The position numbers and the translations under genes are program-made. Source: Membranipora membranacea (lineage: Eukaryota; Bryozoa; Gymnolaemata; Cheilostomatida; Membraniporidae). Taken from it: 64,000 nucleotides of DNA. Below are positions 12,118 through 24,417 of the stretch, piece after piece (the first letter of the stretch is position 1; each line of letters opens with the position of its first letter). Location: assembly GCA_914767715.1 (NCBI GenBank), contig OU612068.1:32860001-32924000 (forward strand), read 5' to 3'. The notes beneath the pieces were generated by a model. It was not told the origin of the DNA and did not search any database. It saw only the letters and a list, made by a program, of their open reading frames with translations.

Positions 12118-12419
12118 ACTAAAGAACACCAGCCATCCGCTTCACCATTATCCAAACCCTGTCACATCACGAAACCTACATCACAAAACCTGTCATATCA
12201 CAATACTCCGACACTCCCTAAATTTAACACAGCTCATTGTTAAATAAAGTTCATATCATAATGTATATACTAAAGAACACCAGCCATCCGCTTCACCATT
12301 ATCCAAACCCTGTCACATCACGAAACCTACATCACAAAACCTGTCATATCACAATACTCCGACACTCCCTAAATTTAACACAGCTCATTGTTAAATAAAG
12401 TTCATATCATAATGTATAT
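12118..12419 (+). repeat. 151-bp tandem duplication
   Basis: Two adjacent copies (12,118-12,268 and 12,269-12,419) starting ACTAAAGAACACCAGCC. Unit B has this segment once (about 33,632-33,785). The duplication therefore arose in A after the A/B split. Confidence 0.85.
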
Positions 12420-12479
12420 ACCATGAGTGTACACATGACTATACATGACGATTGTATACTATACATACATTCAGGCAAA

Positions 12480-13620
12480 GAATATTATCTCTGCCTGGAA
12501 AAGGCCGTCATATTGTCTGCTTGCTAGTCACAAATTTATTTGTTGCAAAGATTTTGGTGTAAATCTCCGGTGATCACCGTCACTTACACTGAAAACTAAC
12601 AAGTGACTGTGATAGTTTGGCATTAGGCACAATTCAGTGCTGATACATCATGTGAAATATGTGCCTCAGTGTTCATGTTAATGTCCTGTCCTGTCCTAGA
12701 TTAATTATCTATAAGCCTATGTGGATCATGCAGCTAAAACCTGATTGATATATATCAGATTACTGCGATAGGAAGATTCTTATAGACCAGTTCTCACAAA
12801 AATAATCGTGGGCCTCAACGACTATTTGTCAAACATCACAGTTTCAATCAAATAAAGGGGCTTGTTATATCAGCCACGGAAATACCAGGTTATAATCTCA
12901 GGCTAACCTCTCGGGGCAGGATCTGTCACAAACATATCGCTCCCCTAATGGCTATGAGGGTCAATATTTTGGCAGAAGTGACCTTGCCTAGTTGTGACTG
13001 TTATCTGTATTCACACAAGCTACCACAGTGTTGAATCAGTGATAACTTTCCTCCCACATTGTAGTGATAAAGTCACTTATAGTTACGGTCTTGGTACAGA
13101 AGGTGTGACAGTCACAAACCATTCCAGTTGCAACATTGACGGTCAGAATGTTTCGTGACAGCAAGAATCTATTACAAACCTAACCGGTTGGGTTCAACAC
13201 AGCAATGATTGAAGATAGCCATAACATTTTTCTCATGGACCCATTCGCTTCACAAAGTTCTTTTTTTGATGCCTTTGGCTCCCAATATCGGATGCATAGA
13301 ATGCAGGAAATCCTTGACATCAAAAGAATTCAGCCTTTTCAGATGTAGTCCCATGCAAAATGTTGCTAGATGCAACTTTATTTATGATTGTGGGGAGATA
13401 AGGTTGGACAATTGTTTCTGGTAAAGTTGTTCGTGCTGATAGCATATAGTGATATTGTACCTTACAAAAAGTTGCACAATAGGCAGCTGATTGCCAAAAA
13501 CGCTGCCAGCAAAATGAAAAGTCATCAAAAATTGATGATATCCATCCAAAATTGTTAATGGAAGTGACAAGATAGGAAGGGGCTACCACTGGACTGATGT
13601 GCAAGTTTCATGTAACAGGT
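12480..13620 (+). repeat. Repeat module R, copy R1 (unit A)
   Basis: Module R has the core CAGGGCAGGAT(C/A)TGTCAC followed by CTCCCCTAATGGCTA and CAGTCACAAAC. Six copies: here, 33,840-34,985, 41,200-41,970, 51,555-52,520, 53,323-54,288 and, inverted, 61,816-62,200. Short open frames inside it (for example 13,209-13,424) change length and sequence between copies and do not look coding. Confidence 0.7.
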
Positions 13621-14044
13621 CTTACCACCGGTCTCACAGCACCTGAGTGTTTGATTAGACGCAGTACCTCAAATTGTCTTAGCACGCAACATTGGCTGCA
13701 GCAACAAACCTTCTACTATAATTTTCCCACATAGAACCGGACTTTTCCTGCAATGAGGGCATAAACCTTGATATGGTGTCAGCCTGTATTGTTTGTTGAA
13801 TTATTCTGTATCAAATTGTTAGATAATGGTATCAAAGGATCATTGTATCATTTGTTGCAGGGTAGTCATTTTCTGAGCTGCTGGATCTTTCTCGAGCTAT
13901 CGCTGCATATCGTCGAATCTCAAAGTAGCATAAACTGATCTTATAGCATATGAAATTTGGTTCTGTGAAACTCAAACTAGATTGAAATGCCTCTAGCGCC
14001 TGTTTAAGGAAAACTTTTGTTGAATATGTCTCAATCGAAGGTGT

Positions 14045-14250
14045 TCCACAGACACTATATCAATCATAGCAGGGGGGCTGGATATATATGCCGATAGTCT
14101 GAGGTGCAGGATGAAGAATTATGTCTAAGGTGTGAAAAGACCAAAATTTCCCCTGTTATCATTCACACGTTTAGAACGTTTCATAGTATTTTCCCCCTCC
14201 CTACACCTTGTTGTGACGCATTAGGTGATAATAAAACCTAAACGTTGCAA
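14045..14250 (+). repeat. Repeat module S, copy S2 (interrupted by LINE)
   Basis: Carries the S landmarks and is continuous with 15,968-16,240 across the LINE insertion. The uninterrupted version is 35,425-35,890 in unit B. Confidence 0.65.
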
Positions 14251-14252
14251 CC

Positions 14253-15692
14253 ACCAAAAACAATTTCACACCTGATGAACTTAATACATTCTTCACCAGA
14301 TTTGAAAAGCCCCATCCCAACAACCCCCTTACCTATGAAATACCAACTGAAACTGCCCAGCCATTTGAAATCTCGGTGGATAGCGTTCTGAAACAACTGA
14401 AGTCTCTCAATCCCAGGAAAGGTGCTGGGCCCGATGGCATAATTCCTAAAGTGATGAAATTATGTTGCTATCAACTCGCTCCAGCTATCACCAGATTATT
14501 CAACTCCTCCATATCAGCCAAGACAACTCCAACACTGTGGAAATCCGCTATTATAAAACCACTACCTAAAGTAAAAAATCCACAAGAACTGAAATTAAAC
14601 ATTAAACAATATGTTATCTCTCATACGCCTTCGGACAGTCATCAATTTGCATATAGATCAGACCGTTCTACACAAGATGCCATTCTCTGCTTGACTACCA
14701 CAGTAACCACTTTCATAGACAAACTAGCCTCCAATTATGCAAGGTGCTTATTTCTAGACTCTTCGTCAGCCTTCAATACAATCAATGTCTCCAGTCTCAT
14801 ATCACAACTCCAGCACCTCGACCCTGCAGTCACTGAGTGGATATCTAGCTTTCTCAGTGACAGAGTACAAAGAACTATGGTAGACGGCAATCTATCTCGA
14901 CCCATCAAGACAAACACTGGTACACCTCAAGGCTCCGTTTTAAGTCCTCTTTTGTTTTCCATATATACGGAACGGATTACATCTGAATTGAGCAATGTCA
15001 CCATAATCAAGTATGCTGATGACACCTGTATCATTGGCTACATTTCCAATCAACAAGATCTAGACTCATACTTTGACGAGATATACAGGATTTCTAAGCA
15101 ATGTTCTGATTATGATCTTTTATTGAATACCAGCAAAACTCAGGAAATATTATTTTCTACTCAACGAACTAAGCCCCATACCCCTCCTATTGTTTCAAAT
15201 GGTGAAAGCATTACTATGTGTGACAAAGTCACTTATCTTGGTATTATGTTAGATCAAAAGATGCGCTTTGAAGAACACATTCAGTCTGTTGTGAGTAAAG
15301 CTGAGCAGCGTATGTATATTGCCAGGAATTTTGTACATCTTAGCACCATACCCCTTGCCACTATGTTATTTAAAAGTTTTATTGTTTCCCTGCTCACTTA
15401 TTGTTTACCAGTATTATACACTACTATTTTTGCTAAAGACAAGAAACGTTTGAGCAAGTTTTTTGATCAGGCCTCAAAGCTCAAACTCCAAGTAGATGAT
15501 TTTGACAGCCTTATGACTAAGCGTACCAAAACACTTGCCCTCCGATATATCCATGACGATGACCACTTCATGAACAGCTTTCTTGCTAAATGCCCCTCAG
15601 GCAGGTATCGCACAATTAAACACAGAAGTGCCCTTGGTAAAGACTGTTTTTTGAGGCATGCTTTCCATATTTTAAATGATATTCTCTTTTAA
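14253..15692 (+). pseudogene. Reverse transcriptase of the CR1-like LINE (truncated)
   Basis: The frame is open from the element's left edge to the stop at 15,690-15,692 (438 residues counting from 14,376). Visible RT blocks: NPRKGAGPDG near residues 13-22, QFAYRSDRSTQDAI near 90, LFLDSSSAFNTI near 125 (first catalytic Asp), GTPQGSVLSPLLF near 182, and KYADDT near 212 (the two remaining Asp). The C-terminal CPSGRYRTIKHRS lies near 402. About 40 residues normally found between PLPKVKNPQELK and QFAYR (the D-Y-R-P-x-S block) are missing, in frame. The endonuclease and ORF1 are absent through 5' truncation. The product would not be a complete retrotransposase. Confidence 0.85.
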
Positions 15693-15795
15693 TCATCCAT
15701 CAGTGTTTAAACTTATTTTTCCTTGTATGTGCTGGCTCCTTTTCAGTATGAACACCCTTATCTCGCAACATATTATTTTATGCTAGTGATAGAAT

Positions 15796-15967
<172 letters not shown>

Positions 15968-16860
15968 CTGAGGAAAACATGACAACACACCTGCACAAAA
16001 TGGAAAAAAAAGCTAAGCATAACGTGTAGCATAATAGCACCAAATACGACAAACACAAATTTTGTTGGAAAATAAATCCAAACCATAGACTTAATAATAA
16101 ACCTTGACAAGATACCATATACAGCTGAAGTGAGGCACTTAATTATTGGGCGACGTAACGTCATTGGAAGTTGTAGAAGCAATGATGGTATCATTGATTT
16201 ACCGTCCATAATCTAGGCCTTTTTTTTCATAACTCGTTCAAATTTTATCGAATTTTGAATTTGAAAATTGCTTTAAAATCAGCAGCATCTTGTTATCAAC
16301 TTGTTGCAATTTCTTCTCCAAAAAATATTTTTCTTTAGCCTAACATTAATATCAAACTGTTCAGGACAAGCTGCTATATTGTGGTTTTCAAACTCAAAAT
16401 CCGATAATAATTGATCGATTTATTGACAAAAATCCTTGATTTTCGACTGTAAATCAATAATAGCATCATTGCTTCTACACCTTCCAATGTCGTTACGTCG
16501 CTCACAAATAAATGCCTCAATGCCTTTATTATTAAGTCTATGATCCAAACATATTGCTTCATTGTTTGACTGCTTTGAAAAGGTAGCTGACTGATTTTTG
16601 TTCTCAAAAGCAGAGTTTAAGCGGACTTATTCACATGGGAGTTAGGTGGTTGTTTAAGGATAATACGATTTCCAGTCCGATGTTGAGTGAGATCCCAGTA
16701 TTGAAGTACCTACTGACACACTGAAATTGTTTTCTCTTTTAGTACTATAGGTAGGTATGTCTGCAAAAATCCCATCGTAACATATAGGGATAAGAGTTTT
16801 TGGCATCCAGCTGTGCACATTTTTCCCCCAGTGAATCAAAAACCACAATCACTTTTATCT
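15968..16860 (+). repeat. Rest of S2 and adjoining unit A sequence, no gene
   Basis: Continues module S after the LINE, then non-coding unit A sequence that matches 35,630-36,560 in B. The section 16,555-16,770 (landmark GAAAAGGTAGCTGACTGATT) recurs at 50,485-50,700 outside the units. Confidence 0.55.
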
Positions 16861-17300
16861 ATCATTGAAGTGTCCCCTCTGTTAAGCGACTCTGTGTTAT
16901 ATATGCCATAAATTTGAGGTAAGGATGGATAATTATGTATAAGGTGTGAGAACGAACACGATTTTGCTCAATATCATTCACACATTTTGATCCTTTCACA
17001 GTGATATCCTCCATACACCTTGTTGTGGAGCATTAGGTGATAATTGAGCCACAATAAGGCAACTGAGCAAACCATGAAAACACATACTGCATAAAGTACA
17101 ACAAATTCGCAGAGTAAGGATATATATATATATATCCTTACTCTGTGATAAAATGCTAGACGTGACAGCTTCTAGCATAAAAAGCACAAAATATACTAAC
17201 AGAAACAAACCGACACAAAAAGGAATCTCTCATTTCAATTATCTGTAATAATGTGGATACCAACAAGGGGGAGTGTATGAAATGACAGATATAGAATAGA
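16860..17300 (+). repeat. Repeat module S, copy S3
   Basis: Same landmarks as S1 (CACCTTGTTGTGGAGCATTA at 17,019). It contains the perfect palindrome at 17,110-17,145. Confidence 0.6.
17110..17145. repeat. Perfect 36-bp palindrome with (AT)8 core
   Basis: CAGAGTAAGG, then (AT)8, then CCTTACTCTG: two 18-base arms with no spacer. Unit B has the same arms with a longer AT core at about 36,812-36,860. Confidence 0.9.
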
Positions 17301-19230
17301 GCGAAGGACAAAGGGACATCCCAGTTATAAATAATATGGATAGCTCTCCTTGAAAAATGGTTTAATAATCATAAAGTTGCTCATATATGTAGATAGGAGA
17401 GATTTGACCTAGAAATGTTTTTTTCATCAGAAAATTAGAATATGAACTATGATAATTGCAATGTCTTAGATATATAATTCATACAACATAACATATATGG
17501 TACATAACATTTCTGGGTCAGCAGGGTTATTTACATGAATCTCAAAATATTTATTAAAATGTTGTTGCTGAAAATAGAGGAGATTTGGCGTTGGACATAG
17601 CTATTGAGCCACAGTAGTAACAATGCAAAGTATTATTTTCATTTATAATAATTTTTTGCAGGGGACCAAACCGTATGTATTTCCATTTTCTTTTTTTAAT
17701 TTTAGCTCTCCCTCTGTCAATTGAATGTCTCAGTGCTTGAAATCAACGATGAGTTAAAAAGATATTTCTTTCTTTTCATGTATAAAGCTCATCTATGAGT
17801 TTTTCAGATTTTACATATTCTGTTTCACTCCAAAGCTTTAATTTCATTTCAAATGGAAAATAAGTAATTAAAAATCTATGGAAGTATCAGCTTATTGGGC
17901 CTGTAAAGCACATACCCCATGTTTAAATCATAGGTGAACAGGGGGGGGGGGCAGTTTTCAAGGGACAAATTTTGCATAACTACTGCAGAACTGACTCTAT
18001 TGCTTTGGCTTTGCCTGCAAGATATTGTACAATGGCAAAAAGTTTAGCTGAGCTTTGATATACAATCTGATAACACTAACAGCAGTCAAAACAAACAACT
18101 GCAACTACAGAAACTTATCGTTCAAACTTATCCTTCATATCTTAGCCTTGCATCAAGTATTGTCATTATGTCATTGTGTCAACAGTCAACACATATCACT
18201 GCAAATGCAGAAACTTTCCAGCATATATTATTGCATGCATTATTGCATGCATTATTGGATACAGTATTGTATTGTCATTGACAGCAGACAACAAACTTTT
18301 TGCAACCAGTAACTTTTCTTCATATATTACTGCATACTGCATTCCATATTTGTAGTTTGACCTTTCTTTTCATTGCTTTTCAATTACATCATGACAATCC
18401 CCCACTTTCAGGATTTGCTGATGGAATTGTCTCACATTCTAGCTCAAACAGACTATATCTCCCAGGAACCCCTGGATGAATATCTGGTACTGATCTCAAA
18501 TCTTCACTCTGTTAATTCTCTCAGATAACAGGCCATCACTAGATTACATTGGAAATAATCAACACTCACTTTTTTTGACAATCCAAATAACAACGCCTTG
18601 GAAGGTCTAAAACGGTAGTATTGAGACAATGAGAAACAAAATTCAAGGTAAACTTTTGAGCTGTCACCTCTCAGTTCACTCTAGTAAAGTATTTCTGTTC
18701 TGATGCTTAGATACTAAGCTGAAATTCCAAAACAAATAGCCATGTGTGAAACTTTGACTTGGGTGTTCATTTGATCCTTGGATCTTGCTACTCTGCAATT
18801 CAGGCTGATGGCTAAAAACCACACTCTTATTGGTCTAGATCTTGTCAAAAATGCCATGGGATAGGTAGTGATTGATACCTAGAAAAATATCCCATACCAT
18901 AGTAATTTGCCCACGAATATCACACTTTTTTCAATCAAATTAAATAGCTATGTTATATGGGGTGGGACGGTTATTAGAACTATATTTCTACCCGGTAATA
19001 GAACTAGACAGGTCAAATTTTAACCTCTCACTCAGGCCTAACTGATATCACCAGGTACAATCCTTGGTCCACATGTACAGCAGTCCTAAATCTTCACACT
19101 ATGCAATCCGGTTTGTATAAAAGTATATATTAGAAATGGAAGCTGTATCACTCTTTTCAATTCAACTTGAAGAGTAACGGAAACAAACCCCTATATATCT
19201 CTATGTAGACAACTTTTCATGTTTTTACCA
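17300..19230 (+). repeat. Right part of unit A, no gene
   Basis: Matches 37,040-38,947 in unit B. Contains a 12-base G run at about 17,941. At 18,180-18,610 there is a segment that reappears inverted at the right edge of the window (63,560-64,000). The 85-residue frame at 18,055-18,312 is open in both units, but its differences are mostly replacements, so I do not call it. Confidence 0.55.
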
Positions 19231-19620
19231 GATCAAAAATAATTGTTGGATTTGGCATTGTCTAGTTGTGATCTGGATTCTTAGGTATGGCGCTTTAAGT
19301 TTGCAGTTAAAACTTTCTGTATCCTTTGTCGGATATAAGTATTGAGTAGTTCAAAGCACAGCAAAAAACAGGTCCTGTAGTGCTGTTTCACGGGTACCCT
19401 TACCTTATCAAACCCATATCCGAATTTTTAGAAGTATGCGATACCCAATACCCAACCCTAACACGTTTTTGCCTACCTTGTCCCAACCCTACTGCTATGT
19501 TCCCTACGGAAATTTACAGTGATGACTCACAAACGCAGGCTAGTGTCCAGGGCAGGATCTTTTCACAAACGTAATGCCCACTAATTGTGAGAAAGTGTTC
19601 AACGTGAAAAATTGAAGCCT
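19230..19620 (+). repeat. Dispersed repeat, copy inverted relative to 49.5 and 62.2 kb
   Basis: Bases 19,250-19,620 are, by eye, the reverse complement of 49,500-49,860 and 62,210-62,600 (landmarks on this strand TATCCTTTGTCGG and GATGACTCACAAACGC). The first 285 bases are absent from unit B, where the flanks join near 38,947. Confidence 0.55.
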
Positions 19621-19725
19621 TGTCTAGTGGTGAAAACCCCACTAGCTCAAACCAGAGTGTATTGCTTGGAAATTTTCATCCCCTCCTACACCATAATCAC
19701 GTCATTTGTCACTTCATCTGGCTAT

Positions 19726-20770
19726 TTATATATACTTATTTCAATATCAATATCAAACTTCAACTTTAATGCAGCTATACACAAGGTCAATGAGGTATGT
19801 TTGAAATAAATATGTTTTTCCTCTAGCATCATGGTCTTTTGGTAATAATTATTTATTGCTGTGAAACTCTCAGCTTTATGTCTTCGATGTAAATTATATC
19901 AATGCACTTATCACCTTTCACTTTCACTTTCAGTTTAAGTGCCTCACTTTTGCTGTATATGATGTTCTGCCTAGGTTTATTATTAAGTCTATCGGATAAC
20001 TGCAATTTATCTAATAACGTCGAGCAACTTAGCAATTTCTCCGATGAGAGCTCTTATTCCTAGTGATGAGGATAACTGTATTTTGGTTTCTGGATATAAG
20101 TCCTTGAAACCCAAACTTTCACCTAAGTGTTGAAAATATTGTGAAGTTCGATCAGCAAGTTGAGAGTGCTCTATACTTCTCAGCGCCATGCTTTAAATAG
20201 TCATAAGCACTTTAATCCTTCAAGAGGTTATCACACCTTAGAAACACTGCTGTTTCTATATCAATTGTTGAGCGAGGTAATAAATCTAGACAAGACTGGG
20301 GAGGGAGTTTGACGGTCTAGGTGATACTGGAGCTTTCAAGGTTCCAGTTCAGATGCATGAATAGGAATTTTTCATGGGTGATATGACTGAGAGTCATGGG
20401 TGTATCAAAACTTAAAATTTCATGACCAGAATCAAGCCAAGACAGATTTCTAGAGTTGAATAGTGATATGAGATGCCAACATGACATGGCCTGTGTTGGC
20501 ATCTGTTAAGGATGGTGATACATGAGGTGATATCATATTCATCACCCATGTAGAATATTTGTATGATATTCACATCTCTCACATGATTGACCAAACTGAG
20601 CTCGTCTGTCCTTACTAGCTATCTTCTAATCGTATCACTAGCTGATACTGAAAGAGGATCTGCTTCAAAGAGATATATATCATATTATCACCAAAAGTAT
20701 CAGTCAACTTATACACCAATTCAAACATAATCAACTAGGTTCTTATGTCTCTTGATGTCACCTGTACTAT
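19726..20770. repeat. Between units: module T, no gene
   Basis: Bases 20,050-20,360 are module T (GGTTATCACACCTTAGAAA; GACAAGACTGG), with the insertion site of the hAT-like element empty near 20,315. No coding signal. Confidence 0.5.
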
Positions 20771-20846
20771 ATAGGATCATATATCATATTCATATATCAT
20801 ATTCATATATCAGATATCATATTCATATGTCATAATCATATATTAT
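20771..20846. repeat. Short tandem repeat, CATATATCATATT-type
   Basis: About five imperfect units of 12-13 bases (CATATATCATATT) in a 76-bp stretch. No counterpart is seen beside unit B. Confidence 0.75.
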
Positions 20847-20849
20847 CCA

Positions 20850-22110
20850 GAGTCCTCTATACCATGTTGAAGAATGCCTAAAAACAAACTGACTTCAGGT
20901 TCTACATATTGACCAGTATTGTAATAAGGTGCAGCACAATGTAAGATTTGATGATTACTTAGATCAAATATGATCCAACTTGCCTGTATCTCGGGTTGCA
21001 CACAGTCCTCCTGGTGACTTTTAAGAGAGAAACTCAGAATGTGGGCAAGTTTTCTCAAATTTGATCTAATGCTTACTACAAAGTGTTTGATTTGTACGGC
21101 CCAAAGAAAACAAAGCGAGTCAAATTTTTTCAAACTTTCACAGAACTAACTTGATAACCACCAGGACATCCCTTTTTAATCTCAATCATTATGCTGGCTA
21201 CGAGACCATGTTTTGTTAGAATCAACTTTGGGACCAATTGCAAAATGATGCGTTCAGAGAAATAGATAAAGGCACCAATAAAATAATGCTGTCAAAATTC
21301 TGAATTGAGCCACAGGCTTTACGATAATACCATTCTTCCCTTCCACCCAACTTTTGTGGAAAAAAAGTACAGATGAACCACAGATTTCCAGGTATACTCT
21401 AATTAATATCAACGAAAGTGTCAAAAGCTTGTGAACAGAGCTCCAAGCTAACCTGTCATAGGATTAAAGGTGTTTTTGTTACCCAACTGAAGGCTGATCA
21501 AACCAGAGATATATATCACACGAGTGGCTGCAATTCACACCATTGGTTTTATTTTCCATCATTCTCAGGGTCTTTTCCCATAGCTAAGGGCCTACCCAAA
21601 GACCAATGCATGTTATAGTCAGGCAGTTACTTATAATAAAGTTGTGTCAGATTCGCATAGTAGAAAATTCCATCATGCTCTACTTGACATGATTTATTGA
21701 TGGTGGAAGGTGCGTCCCATAAGGGAAGGTTACTCCCATTCTCTGCATTATGATATCACAGTATACCCGAAGTGCTTGTTATTTGTATTGCACTTCCGGG
21801 AGACTGTGACATCATAATGCAGAGAAAGGGAGTTGCTTTCTCTTATGAGAGGCACTTTTTCCACCATCAATAAGTAAAGTATTTTTTTTACTATGCAAAT
21901 CTGACAAATCTTTATCATAAGTACCTGCCTGATCATACCATGCATTTGTCTTTAACAATGGATTTTCTTCTGTCTTAATGTCTGCTAAATATATAAGTGA
22001 GATGTGATAAGATTCTTATCAGTGTATCACAGCTGCCTAGTGTTTGCCTCGTTGGTGAGAGGTCTTGAGAGATGATGATCCTTCTTAATAACATATGTCC
22101 GCATAGGATG
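20850..22110. repeat. Old repeat block X2 with fold-back insertion
   Basis: Resembles X1 (190-905) at roughly 80-85%. Landmarks are TCTAATGCTTACTACAA near 21,064 and GAACAGAGCTCCAAGC near 21,433. It is split at 21,590-21,960 by the fold-back element described separately. Confidence 0.6.
21592..21960. mobile_element. Fold-back (MITE-like) element, about 0.36 kb
   Basis: The left arm (21,597 to about 21,770) and right arm (about 21,790 to 21,955) are imperfect reverse complements. AAAGACCAATGCATG pairs with CATGCATTTGTCTTT, CAGGCAGTTACTTATAATAA pairs with TTATCATAAGTACCTGCCTG, and CATTATGATATCACAGT pairs with ACTGTGACATCATAATG. X1 has the corresponding empty site near 720-735 (CCCATCGCTTAGCGATGGAT). 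No coding capacity. Confidence 0.75.
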
Positions 22111-24417
22111 CTCCAGCAATTTTAGTAGATGTGAGGAGAAAATCTCAACCAGATGCTGTGCAAATTATGATTATGATGATGCGACACAAACACAGAAATG
22201 GAGGTAGTGTGATAATCAAACTTCTCATGTTCCAACCAGCCTTACAACTGGCCTGGCCCGGCCCAATAACCTGAAAAACCGAGCCAATTTTCTCCTTAGA
22301 CAAACACCTCATATTCCCCACCCTTATGATTCTGCATCAATGGTGATTAAGTTCACAAATAAATTTCCGGCAATAATTTGACAAAACTGTGATTCATTGG
22401 CTTGGCCAATGTTAAACCCTACATTGTTGTGCTTTCCCCTATTCATTTAAAATAAACTATTTCATATTTATGTGTGGTACTTGGCACTATGGCTTGAAAT
22501 TTAATTCAAAAGTTTTCTGAGTTGTTGCATAATTGTGTTAAAATCTTCCCTCAAGGAACATAGGTGAGCTGACTTTTTGCTTAAAGTCAGTGTTTTGCTA
22601 CGGAATTATGGGTATTTTGTTGTCTTAGGGTGGTTTCTGGGAAATGTGAAAAGGTAAAACTATTTTTCAAAACCAATTATCGTTTTCTGCTAGTTCGGAA
22701 AGGAGTAAAACACTTCTTGGTTTTTTTTTCCAGAATAAGAGAAAGAGCGTATTTTAATGGTAATTTTAAGTTGATGATCACATTTATAAAAAAACTATCC
22801 TAAATTCATTCGGACATCATAAAAGTGTTTTTGGTGGAAATTAAATGATTTAAGTCAATGTTTTTTTAAAATGGAGGAAAACATCTGGGTTTTCCAGAAA
22901 AGACGGAGGTAGCTAGAAAAAGGGGGGCCCCTACCCCTTCATAGGCAGTTGAGTATATCTTCAATTGATATCTTAAATCATCTATATATAGACAAATATT
23001 GTATAAAGGTGAGAACCTAGATAAAGATGTGACAATTATTACTTAGATCAAGTCTGACCTAATTTGCCTGCATTTCGGGAAGCTATCATTATACAGATAA
23101 TCTGGTGATTTTTATGGCTGCGGTTATAACATTGACTATCATCGCTACTTTACCTACACATCTAAAGTCAGGGCAAGACATGTCTGAAAACCGCTAAACC
23201 CAAGTACGCCTTATTAAAGTGTCTAGGAAAGCAAAAACAACCATTGTTCATATCGAAGCTTTGCCATTGTAATGAACAAAAAAGTAAATTTTTCGCACAG
23301 GGACATTATTGAATGATGTAACCTAATTTAAAGTAGAAGACAACACTGGCACCGCTAAATACATATCAAGATGCAATTATCCTTCACCATTAGGCAACAT
23401 ACTCAACAATAGAAATCCAAACTATGAGCTTTGAATCTGCAGCACAGGGCAGTCAGTAGCCCCTCCACCTCATGGCTGCAATAAACTGAATTAAGTTGAG
23501 AAGCTATTACTGTAGAACGGTCTCCTTAACGACATATCTGTTAACGGAATTAACGACCTCAATAGAATTGTTAAAATAAAAACCAGTAAAAAATCAATAA
23601 TGTAATCATTCTTGACGATACTTATTTAATATCAGGGAGTTGCTTGCTCTCACACTGGTATATTATGATTAATTATTATAGGATTATTTTTGCATAGTAC
23701 CAAAGGACTATGGTACTCATAGGATTGGCAGTATGTTATGCACACAGTCACATTTCCGTGTTTGAGAGAAGAAATTAGGAGCATCTGAGCATTGGAGTTG
23801 TCTACCCTCCGGACATGAGCACATAATTTTTGTAAGCAGCAGCTGTTTTGTGCTTGTACTTATCTAGCAATATGAAAACCTAGTAGAAATAAATTATTGA
23901 GGTCAGGTCAATAGTAAAAATTAATTGATGAAGCCAAGTCAATAGTTAAATAATATTTTCGTTAAAATTTTGAGAACCATTTTTGGCACAAAAATGTTAA
24001 ATATTACAGCGTATTTTAAACCCATTCTACAGTATAATCTCAAACGTATGCTTGATTCTTGTTATTAAAAGCAATAATATTGTTTTTGTTGATGATTTTG
24101 TAACTGAGATTACAGTTTATATACTAAGATTGATAACTACTTCGATTCTAGAAAAAAATTCTTGTATACATCATTTTTTCCAATAATATATTTATTTGGA
24201 GAGTACGAGTATTTGAGTTACTGAAACAAAATGGTAGATGAGAGTTTGTAATTGAAATAATTAAAATTTTCAAATTTAACTTTTATTTATAACATCCAAA
24301 TTTAGAAGGAGTACATTATTACGCATAAAATATCAAAATATAAGGTGCAAAAATCCAGGGTCTAGAAGGGTCTAAAGTATGTTATCTCCCCTGTTACGGG
24401 TTAACACTGAAATATCT
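22110..24417. other. 2.3 kb without recognised gene
   Basis: AT-rich, no splice-bounded coding block. Near 23,050-23,200 there is a degraded counterpart of the region just before the MCM3-like exon (CAAGACATGTCTG at 23,171, compare 6,850). Pyrimidine and GGGTTTTCCAG patches near 22,700-22,900 resemble 1,938-2,090. Confidence 0.45.

Noticed and set aside
18055-18312. 85-residue frame open in both units (18,055 and 37,763)
   Set aside because: Replacement-heavy differences, low-complexity CATTATTG repeats inside, and the inverted copy at the window end does not preserve it.
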